A DNA stretch of 64,000 nucleotides from Paenibacillus sp. 19GGS1-52 (lineage in GTDB: Bacteria; Bacillota; Bacilli; Paenibacillales; Paenibacillaceae). This document shows positions 43,822 through 53,274 of the stretch, piece by piece (the stretch's first letter is position 1; each line of letters begins with the position of its first letter). A program made the translations under genes and the position numbers. The DNA is taken from NCBI RefSeq assembly GCF_022369515.1, contig NZ_CP059724.1:6386001-6450000 (forward strand), written 5' to 3'. Under the pieces are notes generated by a model that was given only the letters and a program-made list of their open reading frames with translations, did no database searches and was not told the DNA's origin.

Positions 43822-43851
43822 GTATTATTGCACCCGTACCTTAACTCACAA
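43822..43851 (-). promoter_or_regulatory. Possible promoter of the GT39-GT2-galU operon
   Basis: On the minus strand TTGTGA (43851-43846), 18 bp, TAATAC (43827-43822), 76 bp before the GT39 start. Confidence 0.4.
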
Positions 43852-43913
43852 TGAATGCGGGCTGAATGTTTGCTGAAACAAATGCCCTGGCAGGACAACC
43901 TCCATATCAACGC

Positions 43914-43943
43914 AAAAAAAGGCTCCATGGCATGGAGCCTTAG
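43914..43943 (-). terminator. Terminator after the APH-like gene
   Basis: On the minus strand AAGGCTCCA-TGCCA-TGGAGCCTT is followed directly by a T-run of seven. Confidence 0.88.
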
Positions 43944-44026
43944 CTATAAACACAAGAAAAACTGCGTACTCCTGGGAGTAACGCAATGTATGTACTCCTG
44001 CAGCACTATTTCCTTCTACTCTCTCC

Positions 44027-44839
44027 TTAACTGGCAGGTAGGGACTGCAGACGTTTACGAATTTCTTTAACAAGCTGTTCCTTCTCTTGAAGTGGAAGCC
44101 ATTCCACCAACCTGGCAGCAGCTACCGGCAGAATCCACCGATCAATCTCTACGTTAGAATGTCCCGACAAGCGGATATATTCCCGGATATATCCTTTAGT
44201 TAATCTTTTTCTAACAATACCTATCATTAGTTTAGTCATGAGTGACGCTCTTGGCGGCATCGCTCCCATACTAAACATAACAACCGATCGCGCGGCATCT
44301 CCGGCTGGCTCTCCCGCCATTCCTGTCATCCAGTCGATAATCCATGTCTGTCCATCCATTAGCACATTGTCAGGATGGAAGTCCCCGTGACATAAGTGTT
44401 GTCCTTGTGGCAGCTTCTCCAGATGGGTTAGAATAGTGGATTTCTCAGCTCCGGTTAACATAGGCGCCTTTATGATACAGCTCCTTAACATTTCCTTCTG
44501 CTGTCCGATGTCTTGCGCTGCCTCAAGCTTATGCAGGCTGTAGTGCAACTCCGCCAGCTTCTGGGCGTACTCGCGGGTTCTCCAAGGCTTCTCGCTCATC
44601 ACCTTCAATAGAGTAGGACCATGAATTTGTTGAAATACAATGCCTTTACGCTCTTCAATGGTTACGATTTCTAAGGGCTGTGGCGTACTTATGCCCTGTG
44701 CATGCACGAATTGACTGGTAGCATACTCGCGAAGGATATGCTCCTCCAGTACATCCTCCCGGTACAGCTTCACAATGGTCTGATCTTTATGTTCCCAAAT
44801 TTCAGCGGTCCGGCCTTCTCCTATAAGCTTCCCATTCAT
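44027..44839 (-). CDS. Aminoglycoside phosphotransferase (APH)-family kinase
   Basis: This 270-residue small-molecule kinase of the APH/choline-kinase fold has the catalytic loop LCHGDFHPDNVLM and the metal-binding Asp in WIIDWMTG. Members may phosphorylate antibiotics, sugars, choline or amino acids; nothing here shows resistance activity. The ATG has TTGGAGG before it. It lies 18 bp after the small alpha/beta hydrolase on the same strand. Confidence 0.85.
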   Translation of the reverse strand: MNGKLIGEGRTAEIWEHKDQTIVKLYREDVLEEHILREYATSQFVHAQGISTPQPLEIVTIEERKGIVFQQIHGPTLLKVMSEKPWRTREYAQKLAELHYSLHKLEAAQDIGQQKEMLRSCIIKAPMLTGAEKSTILTHLEKLPQGQHLCHGDFHPDNVLMDGQTWIIDWMTGMAGEPAGDAARSVVMFSMGAMPPRASLMTKLMIGIVRKRLTKGYIREYIRLSGHSNVEIDRWILPVAAARLVEWLPLQEKEQLVKEIRKRLQSLPAS

Positions 44840-44857
44840 GTTATTCCTCCAATTCGC

Positions 44858-45481
44858 TTAGACCAACGCAGTGCGGAAAAATTCATGGTATATATTAATA
44901 ATCACAATAAGTATAGCCAGTGACTCATTTACAGAATCAACCTCCAAAGAGTGATTGGCGTCATCGATGCGATAGACTTTAATATTGGATAAACCGCTAA
45001 TCTCTCCGGAATGCTGTTCAGTGAACAGGGGATCACTGCTCCCATAAATAAGGCTGCCCCGACTCTGTCGAATCAGAGGCAAGGTCTCAGGCAGAGGAGT
45101 CAAATATAAATGCTCTGTCTGCTTCTGGATATCCAATGCTTCCGCTATCTTCCCTGCCACAACCGTTCCTATACTTTTGCTGATGAATAAAAAATGCTCA
45201 TACTCTGGTAAAGAGGTTATAGCTCCCATACATTCTTCGACAACGATGCTCATTTCCTCACGCTTAAACTCTGCTCTGGCAATCTGATAACCGTATTCCA
45301 GCAGCAGAATATCACAGTTATACTCCCCGGCAGTTTTGGCCGCATACTCCAGCAATGGACGCTCTGCCGAATAATTTTTACCTGGAAAAATAACCACAAG
45401 CACCTTAGAACCCTGTGAAATATGCTTATGTCTAACCTCTCTGCCCCAATAGGAAGGCATCACGATGTAGTTGACACTCAA
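44858..45481 (-). CDS. Small alpha/beta hydrolase-like protein
   Basis: This 207-residue protein has the hydrolase core VVIFPGKNYSAERPLLEYAA, a nucleophile-elbow-like LFISKSIGTVVAG (S-K-S-I-G), YGSSDPLF as possible acid loop and a final DANHSLEV with His. It resembles short alpha/beta hydrolases of unknown function in Bacilli. I start at a TTG (45481) six bases after AGGGGAGAG; a GTG seven codons earlier lies before that site. It is probably co-transcribed with the APH-like kinase. Confidence 0.78.
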   Translation of the reverse strand: MSVNYIVMPSYWGREVRHKHISQGSKVLVVIFPGKNYSAERPLLEYAAKTAGEYNCDILLLEYGYQIARAEFKREEMSIVVEECMGAITSLPEYEHFLFISKSIGTVVAGKIAEALDIQKQTEHLYLTPLPETLPLIRQSRGSLIYGSSDPLFTEQHSGEISGLSNIKVYRIDDANHSLEVDSVNESLAILIVIINIYHEFFRTALV

Positions 45482-45573
45482 GTGAATCTCTCCCCTCAGC
45501 ACAATACTTGCTGCAAACTTTTCTATTATTATAGCTATTCAATCTAGACTTTGGAAGCCGTTATTCGCCAAGT

Positions 45574-46680
45574 CTACTGCTGTGGTGTTGGCTGCTTCTG
45601 CTTGCCTTTTCTGATAGTAGTCTCGGCGCAAATCCATAGCAACACCGGAATAAATATCTGAAAGGGCAACGCATATATCTTATATATATGATAAGCAAAA
45701 TATTGCATTTCCATAATATCTTTGTATATAAACCTGGACAAGTATACCATGATTAATCCTATCTGCAGCACCACAGAGCGATAGCTCTTCAGATTGAAGA
45801 CTTTAGCGACTCCGTTACACGTTACATATAAACATAAGCTGACTTTGACAAAGGAAGCGGTCACAAAGATAATGGCTGCTGATCCCTCAATCCTGGTTAA
45901 GAAGTCACCTATATTAATTCTGCTAACCGCAACGTACGAAGGGAAATATAAGCTTGATAAGATATCGGGACCAAGCACCAATAAATTACGTACGGATACT
46001 GCAAGAATAATCCAACCGGCAATGAGCATTCCGCTTAATAGTACCCGCTTGGCCGATCCTTTATGCGGAAGAACCGTGAAGGCGCCCAGAAATATTACAA
46101 TTTCAGCAAATGGAAACGTAAAGGAGCCCATCATATCGCTAAAAATCACTGGCCAACCGTTATCAAGTAACGGTTTCAGGTGATTATATTCGTACCTGGG
46201 TATAGATAGAATCTGGATGATGATAATCACGATAATGGAGAATAGCAGCAGAAATTTTGAGCTTCTCCCCAGAACTTCAAGCCCCGCCTTAACCACCCAG
46301 ATGCAGAGCAGTCCGATACATAAAATAGGTGCAATCATTGGCGTTTCAGTTAGGGCTACAGTGGCACTGAATTCCCCATAATTTCTAAGCACAAGCGCAC
46401 CCAGGTGCAGAGAATACCATATGTACAAACAAGAGAGAATTCTCCCGAACAGGCCCCCAAACACGAGGATCAGCATATCATAGAGATCCTTGCCCGGAAA
46501 AAGAACATGGAATCTGGCGTACATGAGCATAAGAGGAACCGCCAACGCTATAGCAAGCAGCAGGGCAATCCAACTGCTATTGCCTGATTGTCCTGCCACT
46601 CCCATGAACAGTGAGCTGCCGATAATAAACATGATAACAATACTAATGGACTGTCCCGCCGGTATAATCTCTTTTCTCAT
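45574..46680 (-). CDS. Spore germination permease subunit (GerAB family)
   Basis: This 368-residue protein has ten predicted helices of the APC-type permease fold (IVIMFIIGSSLFMGVAG, MYARFHVLFPGKDLYDM) characteristic of GerAB-type subunits that bind the germinant. The family motif region FPFAEIVIFLGAFT is present. It is the last gene of the operon GerAA-GerAC-small protein-GerAB, an order that differs from the classical A-B-C. The ribosome site is GGGAGG. Confidence 0.93.
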   Translation of the reverse strand: MRKEIIPAGQSISIVIMFIIGSSLFMGVAGQSGNSSWIALLLAIALAVPLMLMYARFHVLFPGKDLYDMLILVFGGLFGRILSCLYIWYSLHLGALVLRNYGEFSATVALTETPMIAPILCIGLLCIWVVKAGLEVLGRSSKFLLLFSIIVIIIIQILSIPRYEYNHLKPLLDNGWPVIFSDMMGSFTFPFAEIVIFLGAFTVLPHKGSAKRVLLSGMLIAGWIILAVSVRNLLVLGPDILSSLYFPSYVAVSRINIGDFLTRIEGSAAIIFVTASFVKVSLCLYVTCNGVAKVFNLKSYRSVVLQIGLIMVYLSRFIYKDIMEMQYFAYHIYKIYALPFQIFIPVLLWICAETTIRKGKQKQPTPQQ

Positions 46681-46706
46681 GCGCTACCTCCCTTCTGGAG
46701 TGTCTT

Positions 46707-46910
46707 CTATAATAATTTTTTGACCCAGCTTACAATTATAGGTGAAGGACTAGGAATCGGCCACTTCATGGCCATTGCAAAAGCAATGAAGAAAGAAATA
46801 AGGCACAAGGCCGAGCATATATAGAAATCCCGCTTCAGCCCCTGCTTCAGCAACCCGTAAGGATCGGTTAGGACGATGAAAATATATACAACTATCACCA
46901 AAAAGACCAT
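46707..46910 (-). CDS. Small two-helix membrane protein of the ger operon
   Basis: This 67-residue protein has two membrane helices (MVFLVIVVYIFIVLTD and YICSALCLISFFIAFAMAM). It starts at ATG 46910, directly after the GerAC stop (TAA then one base) and with GGGGAGATTAAA before it. Some ger operons encode a small two-helix 'D' subunit that modulates the receptor; this one fits that description by size and place, but I only infer it. It sits 26 bp before the GerAB start. Confidence 0.75.
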   Translation of the reverse strand: MVFLVIVVYIFIVLTDPYGLLKQGLKRDFYICSALCLISFFIAFAMAMKWPIPSPSPIIVSWVKKLL

Positions 46911-46911
46911 T

Positions 46912-48066
46912 TTAATCTCCCCGCTTGATAGATCTTGAAGTTTTGGCACTGCTATCGATGATTATTTTGCAGGTAACATCTATATCCATATCCACAAATG
47001 TCTCTTCCCAATCCTTCTTAAGCTTCTTCCAGGCCCTCGGCATATTCTGATGAATAATTTCTCCATATCCAAAGATATCCGCATGATATTCATGCTGCAG
47101 CTTATGGATTACAGAGACTATATTTTTTTGTAATTCATCCTGGGCTCGCTTCTGAATAGCTTTCTTGTTCTCCAGAGTGGAGAAGCCCTCCGCTGTCATA
47201 ACCTCATCCAGGTTGGTATGTGATACTATATGAATCTTCATTTGCAGCCGGCCATTTACCCATCGGGGCTTTAGTTCTGTTCTACTGGTTAAAACCTCCA
47301 GCGAATAGGTTGGAACACCCGCCTCGTTATCAACGGCCAGCACGCCTCCGGTAACTTTATTAGTAGCGAACAACAGATATCTACTCTCTTCACCACTAAG
47401 TTTGCCTACCATTTTGTCCTTGACGAAGATAGCGGTGCCGTACACTCGTTCATTTTTTTGTCCTGCTTTTTCATATATATAGATAAGCGGTGCTATTGCA
47501 TATTTTCCCGAGGTCTCCAGCTTGTCAATGAAATCCCAGATCTCTACCACTGGAGCCGTGCTGACATGGTGTTCATCACGCATCATTTGGGCGAGCTCAA
47601 AGGACATGATCGATTCTGATACGCTGTTCAGATTAAAGAGGGATCGAGCATTCTTCTCTGTAGATACAAATACATAAACATCCGATCTTGTTTCCGTATC
47701 TCTGCTATACCAATCAATAACCTTGATAATACCTTCCCTGGCAATCTCTTCACTGAGGATTATCGCCTTAGCATGGCTCCAGAACAACTTCTTCCCAGTC
47801 AAAGAGATCATATTCCGGACAATTTCAAACATCGTCCCCCCTGAAAGACTGACTATCTTGAAGCTCGCCTGATTCTGCTGCATTTGCCCTTTGGTATCGA
47901 ACAGCTCTGCAGTCAGTAATAACTTGCCATCCTGTTCGTTCTTGTCAATGGCTACGCCCGCAACAATCGACTTCTCTTCAACCTCAGAATAATTCCAACA
48001 GCCTGAAAGACTAGGCAGCATGAACAATGACATCATGAACAACAACCATCTTCTCCCTGTGGTCAT
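46912..48066 (-). CDS. Ger(x)C germination lipoprotein
   Basis: This 384-residue lipoprotein has a signal peptide with a lipobox at LSGC (LPSLSGCW) and the Ger(x)C pattern (AGVAIDKNEQDGKLLLT, YEKAGQKNERVYGTAIF, a GEIIHQNMPRAWKKLKKDW tail). It anchors outside the spore inner membrane as the C subunit of a GerA-type receptor. ATG 48066 overlaps the GerAA stop by 4 bp, giving tight coupling; an ATG 28 codons earlier lies in GerAA and has no ribosome site. Confidence 0.93.
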   Translation of the reverse strand: MTTGRRWLLFMMSLFMLPSLSGCWNYSEVEEKSIVAGVAIDKNEQDGKLLLTAELFDTKGQMQQNQASFKIVSLSGGTMFEIVRNMISLTGKKLFWSHAKAIILSEEIAREGIIKVIDWYSRDTETRSDVYVFVSTEKNARSLFNLNSVSESIMSFELAQMMRDEHHVSTAPVVEIWDFIDKLETSGKYAIAPLIYIYEKAGQKNERVYGTAIFVKDKMVGKLSGEESRYLLFATNKVTGGVLAVDNEAGVPTYSLEVLTSRTELKPRWVNGRLQMKIHIVSHTNLDEVMTAEGFSTLENKKAIQKRAQDELQKNIVSVIHKLQHEYHADIFGYGEIIHQNMPRAWKKLKKDWEETFVDMDIDVTCKIIIDSSAKTSRSIKRGD

Positions 48067-49631
48067 GGTCGTCTTCCCTTGTTCTTCGATGCCATTCTCT
48101 TCATATTGCGCGCCCCAATCATCGCCGGACGTTGATGCATATACCACCATGGCGCCCTGATCACTGTATCTTTAATATCCTGTGGCCGGATGGTACCAAC
48201 TCCAAGCATATAGGGAACTCCGAAGGAACGCAGGCTCATTAAATGGATCACCAAACCAAGTAAGGCGAAGAAGTATCCATATATACCCATAAAAAAAGAA
48301 GCAAGCAGCAGCAATATCCGTACTATGATCAGAGGGCCTGTCAACCGTGGATTTAATAACGTCGTTATTCCTGTCAAACCCACTACGATAACCATGGGGG
48401 CACTGACAATCCGCGCATCCACTGCTGCCTGACCCAACACCAAAGCGCCTACAATACTAACAGCCTGGCCAATGGAGGTGGGAATCCGTGCCCCAGCTTC
48501 ACGCAGAATCTCAAATATGGTTAACATCAGTACTGCCTCTACAACGGTAGGAAAGGGCACCGCCAGTCTGGCGGTGGCAATACTGAGCAGCAGCATGGTA
48601 GGGAGCATTTCCTGGCTGAAAGTGACCAGAGCTACATAGAGAGCCGGGATACTTATTGACATAAATGCCCCTATTACCCTTAAGAATCGATTAAACGAGG
48701 CATAATAATAATTGATATAATAATCCTCACTCGATTGGAAATTCTCTACAAATACAAAGGGCAGTGTCAATGCAAAGGGACTACCTTCTATCAGTACGGT
48801 AATTCTACCCTCCATCATTTTACTCACCACAGAATCCGGCCGTTCAGTACTTCCAATCATCTCGAATGGCGAATATGGCTCATCTCGAATTAATTCAGAT
48901 AAATATCCAGTATCTAGAATATGATCGATCTCAATCCGTTCGAGCCTACCTTGCAGTTCTTTAAGAATATCCGGTGAAGCCAGACCTTCCATATAACAAA
49001 TACAGATTTGTGTCTTAGAGCGTGTTCCAATATCGCTAAAGATAAATTTCAAATCGGAATTCTGCAATCTGCGGCGGATGAGTGTCAGGTTGACAAGCAG
49101 CGACTCCGTAAAGCCATCACGCGGGCCTCGTACAGCTTTATCAGTCATAGGCTCAGTGATAGCCCGTGTTTCCCAACCCTGTGCATTAAGATTCAGCGCA
49201 CCAGCGTAGCCATCCAACAGTAATAAAGTCTTTCCTGCTACAACAGCGCTAATTAACTCCTCCAGATTTGTAGAAACTATCACATCGCTAATATTGACGA
49301 CTTGGGTGCGGATTCTCTCCATCAGTTCAGCTGGTTTGCTAATATCGACTTTGGTAAAATCAAAGCTCGTTACCGGTCTGATAATCCCCTCTTGAACCAG
49401 CTCTCTGTCAATCATCCCGTCAATATAAATTAAGCTACAGCGGATCTTGTCGCAGTGCATATTGTTTATCACTCTTATTTTGAGAGTTCCATCGTTGTTG
49501 AATATTCGCCGAAACAGGCCCAAAGTTTCATCCAGTGACGTACTCAGAGTCTGCGCAGTTTCAGTCTTACTCAGCGTACTGGTGCTATTCGCTCCAGTGG
49601 GATGATTATCCACAGTAGTCACTCCTGTCAC
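48063..49631 (-). CDS. Spore germinant receptor subunit A (GerAA family)
   Basis: This 522-residue GerA-family protein has an N-terminal soluble domain (about 1-260), four or five membrane helices (about 285-470) and the conserved SPFALTLPFVFVENFQSSEDYY and EAVLMLTIFEILREAGARIP. It is full length. The start is a GTG with AAGGAAAG upstream. It is first in a four-gene germination operon. I found no convincing SigG-type promoter in the short space upstream. Confidence 0.95.
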   Translation of the reverse strand: MTGVTTVDNHPTGANSTSTLSKTETAQTLSTSLDETLGLFRRIFNNDGTLKIRVINNMHCDKIRCSLIYIDGMIDRELVQEGIIRPVTSFDFTKVDISKPAELMERIRTQVVNISDVIVSTNLEELISAVVAGKTLLLLDGYAGALNLNAQGWETRAITEPMTDKAVRGPRDGFTESLLVNLTLIRRRLQNSDLKFIFSDIGTRSKTQICICYMEGLASPDILKELQGRLERIEIDHILDTGYLSELIRDEPYSPFEMIGSTERPDSVVSKMMEGRITVLIEGSPFALTLPFVFVENFQSSEDYYINYYYASFNRFLRVIGAFMSISIPALYVALVTFSQEMLPTMLLLSIATARLAVPFPTVVEAVLMLTIFEILREAGARIPTSIGQAVSIVGALVLGQAAVDARIVSAPMVIVVGLTGITTLLNPRLTGPLIIVRILLLLASFFMGIYGYFFALLGLVIHLMSLRSFGVPYMLGVGTIRPQDIKDTVIRAPWWYMHQRPAMIGARNMKRMASKNKGRRP

Positions 49632-49726
49632 AGTAGCTTTCCTTGAGATTATCCCCCGTACCTCTCACTCCTATTCTCCAAAAGAAGAAACAACTTCGCC
49701 GTACTTTATACGTGTGAACCATATAT

Positions 49727-49754
49727 AAAAAAAGAAGTCGCCATAGGCGACTTC
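49727..49754 (-). terminator. Terminator after the DUF2569 gene
   Basis: On the minus strand GAAGTCGCC-TAT-GGCGACTTC is followed by a seven-T run. It separates this gene from the ger operon. Confidence 0.9.
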
Positions 49755-49768
49755 CCTTATAATGATTC

Positions 49769-50278
49769 TTAATGTATAAAAGTGTTATGTACTCTCTTAG
49801 AACGTATGAAATAAGGGATCCAGATTGCACAGGAGACGGCAAGTCTTCCAATATCCTGTGTAGAGTTCCCTTCGTCTAACGTCTGCAAAACTTCGATATT
49901 TGCCATCAGCACATAATCGACAATGAGTACAAGCAGATTAGTAACATAATAAAAGATAGCCCAGCGAGGAAAAGTAGATTTCTTCTGATACAGCAAGACC
50001 AGCAGAAAAATGGAAAACAGTACGAATACAACATTAGCTACAGATTCAAAGATAAGCGACGGCTTCCACATCGAATCATAGGCAGGAGAATCCGGTGAAG
50101 TAAGCGCGTCCCATATTTCCGGTTTAAAGGACGGAATCACATAATTGAAGATCAAAGCTATAATGCGAAATATCGATACATAAAGGCCGATCTGCACCAG
50201 AATCATCCAGCCTCCCAAACCGCTAGGTTTGTTCGGAACAATTTCCATTCTCTCGTTGCCCGGTATCATCGTCCCCAT
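49769..50278 (-). CDS. DUF2569-family membrane protein
   Basis: This 169-residue protein has four membrane helices (GGWMILVQIGLYVSIFRII, FESVANVVFVLFSIFLLVLL and so on) and PSGLGGWMILVQIGLY, characteristic of DUF2569. No function is known. ATG 50278 follows an upstream GAGG; a longer frame to 50488 would overlap the ATL gene head-on and reads as non-native sequence. The ATL gene begins 45 bp away in the opposite direction, so the two share a promoter region. Start assignment is moderate. Confidence 0.75.
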   Translation of the reverse strand: MGTMIPGNERMEIVPNKPSGLGGWMILVQIGLYVSIFRIIALIFNYVIPSFKPEIWDALTSPDSPAYDSMWKPSLIFESVANVVFVLFSIFLLVLLYQKKSTFPRWAIFYYVTNLLVLIVDYVLMANIEVLQTLDEGNSTQDIGRLAVSCAIWIPYFIRSKRVHNTFIH

Positions 50279-50323
50279 CTTACGCACATCCTCTGTTATA
50301 TTTTTGATGAAAGGAGCTCCACT

Positions 50324-50641
50324 ATGAAACCATTTACAGAAAAGGTTATCCACATCATACAGTCTATTCCTGAAGGGAAAGTTATGACTTACGGAGGGAT
50401 CGCCCGTACCGCAGGAAGCCCAAGAGGAGCTCGACAGGTCGTTCGCATTCTTCATTCTATGAGCCGGCTGCATAAGCTGCCATGGCATAGGGTCGTTAAT
50501 GTAAAAGGCATGATTTCCATCATGGACGAGGAATCCAGTTCACTGCAGAAGCTATATCTGCTGGGAGAAGGTATACTTTTTGATGAAAAAGGCGCTATAG
50601 ACCTAATACAATATGAGTATCACCCTGTACCCACCGATTAA
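50324..50641 (+). CDS. Alkyltransferase-like (ATL) DNA-binding protein
   Basis: This 105-residue protein has the O6-alkylguanine-DNA alkyltransferase fold with the Tyr-containing MTYGGIARTA, the recognition helix RGARQVVRIL and the active-site stretch LPWHRVV, where the reactive Cys of the family (PCHRV) is replaced by Trp54. Such ATL proteins bind and flip O6-alkylguanine but cannot remove it; they hand the lesion to nucleotide excision repair. A catalytic relative is encoded at 10839-11408. The last four bases overlap the end of the DUF1361 gene on the other strand. The ribosome site GAAAGGAG is good. Confidence 0.92.
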   Translation: MKPFTEKVIHIIQSIPEGKVMTYGGIARTAGSPRGARQVVRILHSMSRLHKLPWHRVVNVKGMISIMDEESSSLQKLYLLGEGILFDEKGAIDLIQYEYHPVPTD

Positions 50642-51339
50642 GCTCTGCGCTTCTTAGGATGTGGCCCTCTTTCTCTGGTGCTCAGACCGTTCAGCAGAAA
50701 ATACATCGTAGCGTAAATAACAAGCAGCACGAAGGCTATAAACAGGCTGAAAAATACCGACTGCCGGTTTAGGCTATCCAGAACTAGCTGATACAGTTGG
50801 TGTCGGTCCGTCAAGACGTCCCAACTGTTAAGTCGGTACACCCGGCCGAGCAATACGCCATAACCACCCAGTGCACAAGCAACCAGTACAAATACCCATG
50901 AGAGCAGTAGACTGCTTTTGCGGTAAATAACACTTTGGAACTGGTATAGGGAAAAGAATCCAGTTAACCAGCCGCTCCAAGTGAACAGCAGCAGAGTGAC
51001 CAGATCATACCAATAACGGCTTTGAATAGTACCTCCTACAATGTACTTACCCTTTCCTCCCGATAAATGCACCAAATCCGTCATAATATATGGAGAATTC
51101 GGAAAAAACAGTAACCAAGCTATTCCTAATGGAATTAGCAGTAGTCCCCAAATCCTCTTTTTGTCCAGTTCATAAGCCGCCATGGAGAATAAAAAAGGAA
51201 TCCAGGCCAGAAATAAATTCCAGATAAGAAAGGAAAAATAAGTGTCGGTTCGCAGCGAAACCACATAATATACCGCCAGCGTAGCTAAGGACAACCCCAC
51301 CAAGAACAGGAATACCTTCGGATAATTCAGTTCCTTCAT
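50638..51339 (-). CDS. DUF1361-family membrane protein
   Basis: This 233-residue protein has seven or so membrane helices with the family region FFPNSPYIMTDLVHLS and GVLLGRVYRLNSWDVLT. No function is established for DUF1361. ATG 51339 follows AAGGAG by 10 bases; TTG six bases earlier is an alternative. It converges with the ATL gene, sharing 4 bp. Confidence 0.82.
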   Translation of the reverse strand: MKELNYPKVFLFLVGLSLATLAVYYVVSLRTDTYFSFLIWNLFLAWIPFLFSMAAYELDKKRIWGLLLIPLGIAWLLFFPNSPYIMTDLVHLSGGKGKYIVGGTIQSRYWYDLVTLLLFTWSGWLTGFFSLYQFQSVIYRKSSLLLSWVFVLVACALGGYGVLLGRVYRLNSWDVLTDRHQLYQLVLDSLNRQSVFFSLFIAFVLLVIYATMYFLLNGLSTRERGPHPKKRRA

Positions 51340-51392
51340 TAGCAATATTCTCCTTATCATTAGAATACCGTTGCATTAGTCCATTCTAATCT

Positions 51393-51422
51393 AAAAACCC
51401 GAACGCAGGAAGCGCCCGGGTT
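51393..51422 (-). terminator. Terminator after the SulP gene
   Basis: On the minus strand AACCCG..CGC pairs with GCG..CGGGTT, followed by TTTAG (a run of five T overall). It lies 45 bp past the stop. Confidence 0.65.
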
Positions 51423-51466
51423 GATCATGGCTATACAGTTTCTGAAGAAAGGGATATAGGATTTGC

Positions 51467-53245
51467 TCAAATGCCACCGCTTAGCTCACGCACTACTACA
51501 GGCTTCGAAATTACCTTTAATCCGCGCAGACTTCCAGCCTCATCCAGACCAGAAAGTGCTTTACACTCCCTGAAGGCAGAATGGGTACACCCGATACACT
51601 TGTTATATTCAAGTGCACTAAGCGCTACATTAATGGCTTCTCCAGTATGGTCATAAAATTGCGCCGCGCCTATGGTTTCATATAATCCGGTTTTTTTGAG
51701 CAGATCTAGCGGCTGAGACTGAATATCGGAAATCATTAATTTCCCTCCAGTTTTCTGCAACTGCTTCATCAGTCCTGCCAAATTGGCTTCTCCGGTCGTA
51801 TCCATGAACGGAACCTTTCCCATACGCAGCAGAATAATATTAGGTTGATCGGGACCATAACCTGGCATCGTATTGTCAAATCTGTAGGCTGCCCCAAAGA
51901 ATAATGGCCCCTCCACATTATAAATTCCAATCTGCGGGCAATCATGGCTCTCCGAAACCATATGTGCACCCACCTTAACCGAAGTTGGATCGGGCAGCAC
52001 TTTGGAGACCAGATGAACCTCACCCATCCGTTTCACAAAGAGAATTACGGCAAGAATAAGTCCTACTTCGACCGCCATAGCCAAATCTGCAAACACTGTT
52101 AATAGAAAAGTGATTAACAGTACCAGGGAATCTCCAGTCTTGATCTTAAGGAGTTGAACAAATTGTTTGCGTTCACTCATATTCCAGGCGACCACCATCA
52201 ATATTGGAGCCATGGCAGCCAACGGAATATTTGAGGCATAAGGAGCAAACAGCAGAAGAATAAGAAATACAACTAAACCATGTACAATCCCGGATACAGG
52301 AGATACAGCACCACTTTTGATATTCGTAGCTGTTCTGGCGATGGCCCCTGTTGCGGGAATCCCCCCGAACATCGGTGCGACGATATTAGCAACACCCTGA
52401 CCAATCAACTCACGGTTACTGTTATGTCGAGTGCCTGTCATTCCGTCTGCAACAACGGCAGACAACAACGATTCAATTGAACCAAGCATGGCGATCACAA
52501 AAGCTGGCCGAATTAGAGTAACGATACGATCCCAAGTGATTACTGGAAAGTGGAAGCTTGGCAGTGTATTGGGAATGGCTCCATAAGCTGAACCAATAGT
52601 CGTCACCTTACCGCTGAAGAACAACGCCGCCAGCACTGTAGCACATAAGAGGCCAATCAGCGATCCGGGAATTCTTGGTGCGAACCGAATCGTCAGTATT
52701 ACAACAATTAGACATATCGCAGCCGTTAGAATACTGTAAATATTAATAGTCGATATATGAATACCAATCTCTTTCATATTGTCGATAAAGCGCTCATGCC
52801 GTTCCATGTTCTTCAGCCCCAGAAAGTTGGCAACCTGTCCACTGAAGATGATCACGGCAATCCCAGCAGTGAAGCCAATGGTTACCGGTTTGGGGATAAA
52901 CTTGATCAACACTCCGAGCTTTAGAACCCCCATCAAGACTAGGAAAACACCCGCCATCATCCCAGCAATCAGCAGATTCTCATAACCATATTGCATCGCA
53001 ATTGCGAAGAGTATTGGAATAAAAGCACCTGTAGGTCCACCGATTTGAAACTTGGACCCGCCAAGCAGTGAAATTAGAATACCAGCCACAATAGTTGTGT
53101 AAATTCCATACTCCGGCTTCACACCGGAAGCAATAGCAAATGCCATCCCTAGTGGAATGGCAATAACGCCGACGATTGTCCCTGAAATAATATCCTTGCG
53201 CAGAGAAGCAATGTTGTAGCCTTTATAACGGCCCCACCCTGTCAT
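51467..53245 (-). CDS. SulP-family anion transporter with STAS domain
   Basis: This 592-residue SLC26-type protein has 12 or so membrane segments (about 20-400), with the family motif GGIPATGAIARTATNI, and a C-terminal STAS domain (about 430-545: ILLRMGKVPFMDTTGEANL). It moves an anion such as sulfate or bicarbonate; the substrate cannot be predicted. After STAS comes an unusual tail with NKCIGCTHSAFRECKAL, a cysteine cluster. It is co-transcribed with the ArsR-type regulator upstream. Confidence 0.92.
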   Translation of the reverse strand: MTGWGRYKGYNIASLRKDIISGTIVGVIAIPLGMAFAIASGVKPEYGIYTTIVAGILISLLGGSKFQIGGPTGAFIPILFAIAMQYGYENLLIAGMMAGVFLVLMGVLKLGVLIKFIPKPVTIGFTAGIAVIIFSGQVANFLGLKNMERHERFIDNMKEIGIHISTINIYSILTAAICLIVVILTIRFAPRIPGSLIGLLCATVLAALFFSGKVTTIGSAYGAIPNTLPSFHFPVITWDRIVTLIRPAFVIAMLGSIESLLSAVVADGMTGTRHNSNRELIGQGVANIVAPMFGGIPATGAIARTATNIKSGAVSPVSGIVHGLVVFLILLLFAPYASNIPLAAMAPILMVVAWNMSERKQFVQLLKIKTGDSLVLLITFLLTVFADLAMAVEVGLILAVILFVKRMGEVHLVSKVLPDPTSVKVGAHMVSESHDCPQIGIYNVEGPLFFGAAYRFDNTMPGYGPDQPNIILLRMGKVPFMDTTGEANLAGLMKQLQKTGGKLMISDIQSQPLDLLKKTGLYETIGAAQFYDHTGEAINVALSALEYNKCIGCTHSAFRECKALSGLDEAGSLRGLKVISKPVVVRELSGGI

Positions 53246-53274
53246 GATCTAACCTTCTTTTCTTTAAATATCTG

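Noticed and set aside
44027..44839. An antibiotic-resistance gene
   Set aside because: The APH-like fold also covers many non-resistance kinases, and no resistance subfamily motif or mobile context was seen.
50279..50488. A 70-residue N-terminal extension on the DUF2569 protein
   Set aside because: It would lie antisense to the ATL gene and reads as non-native sequence; the family begins near residue 75 of that frame.
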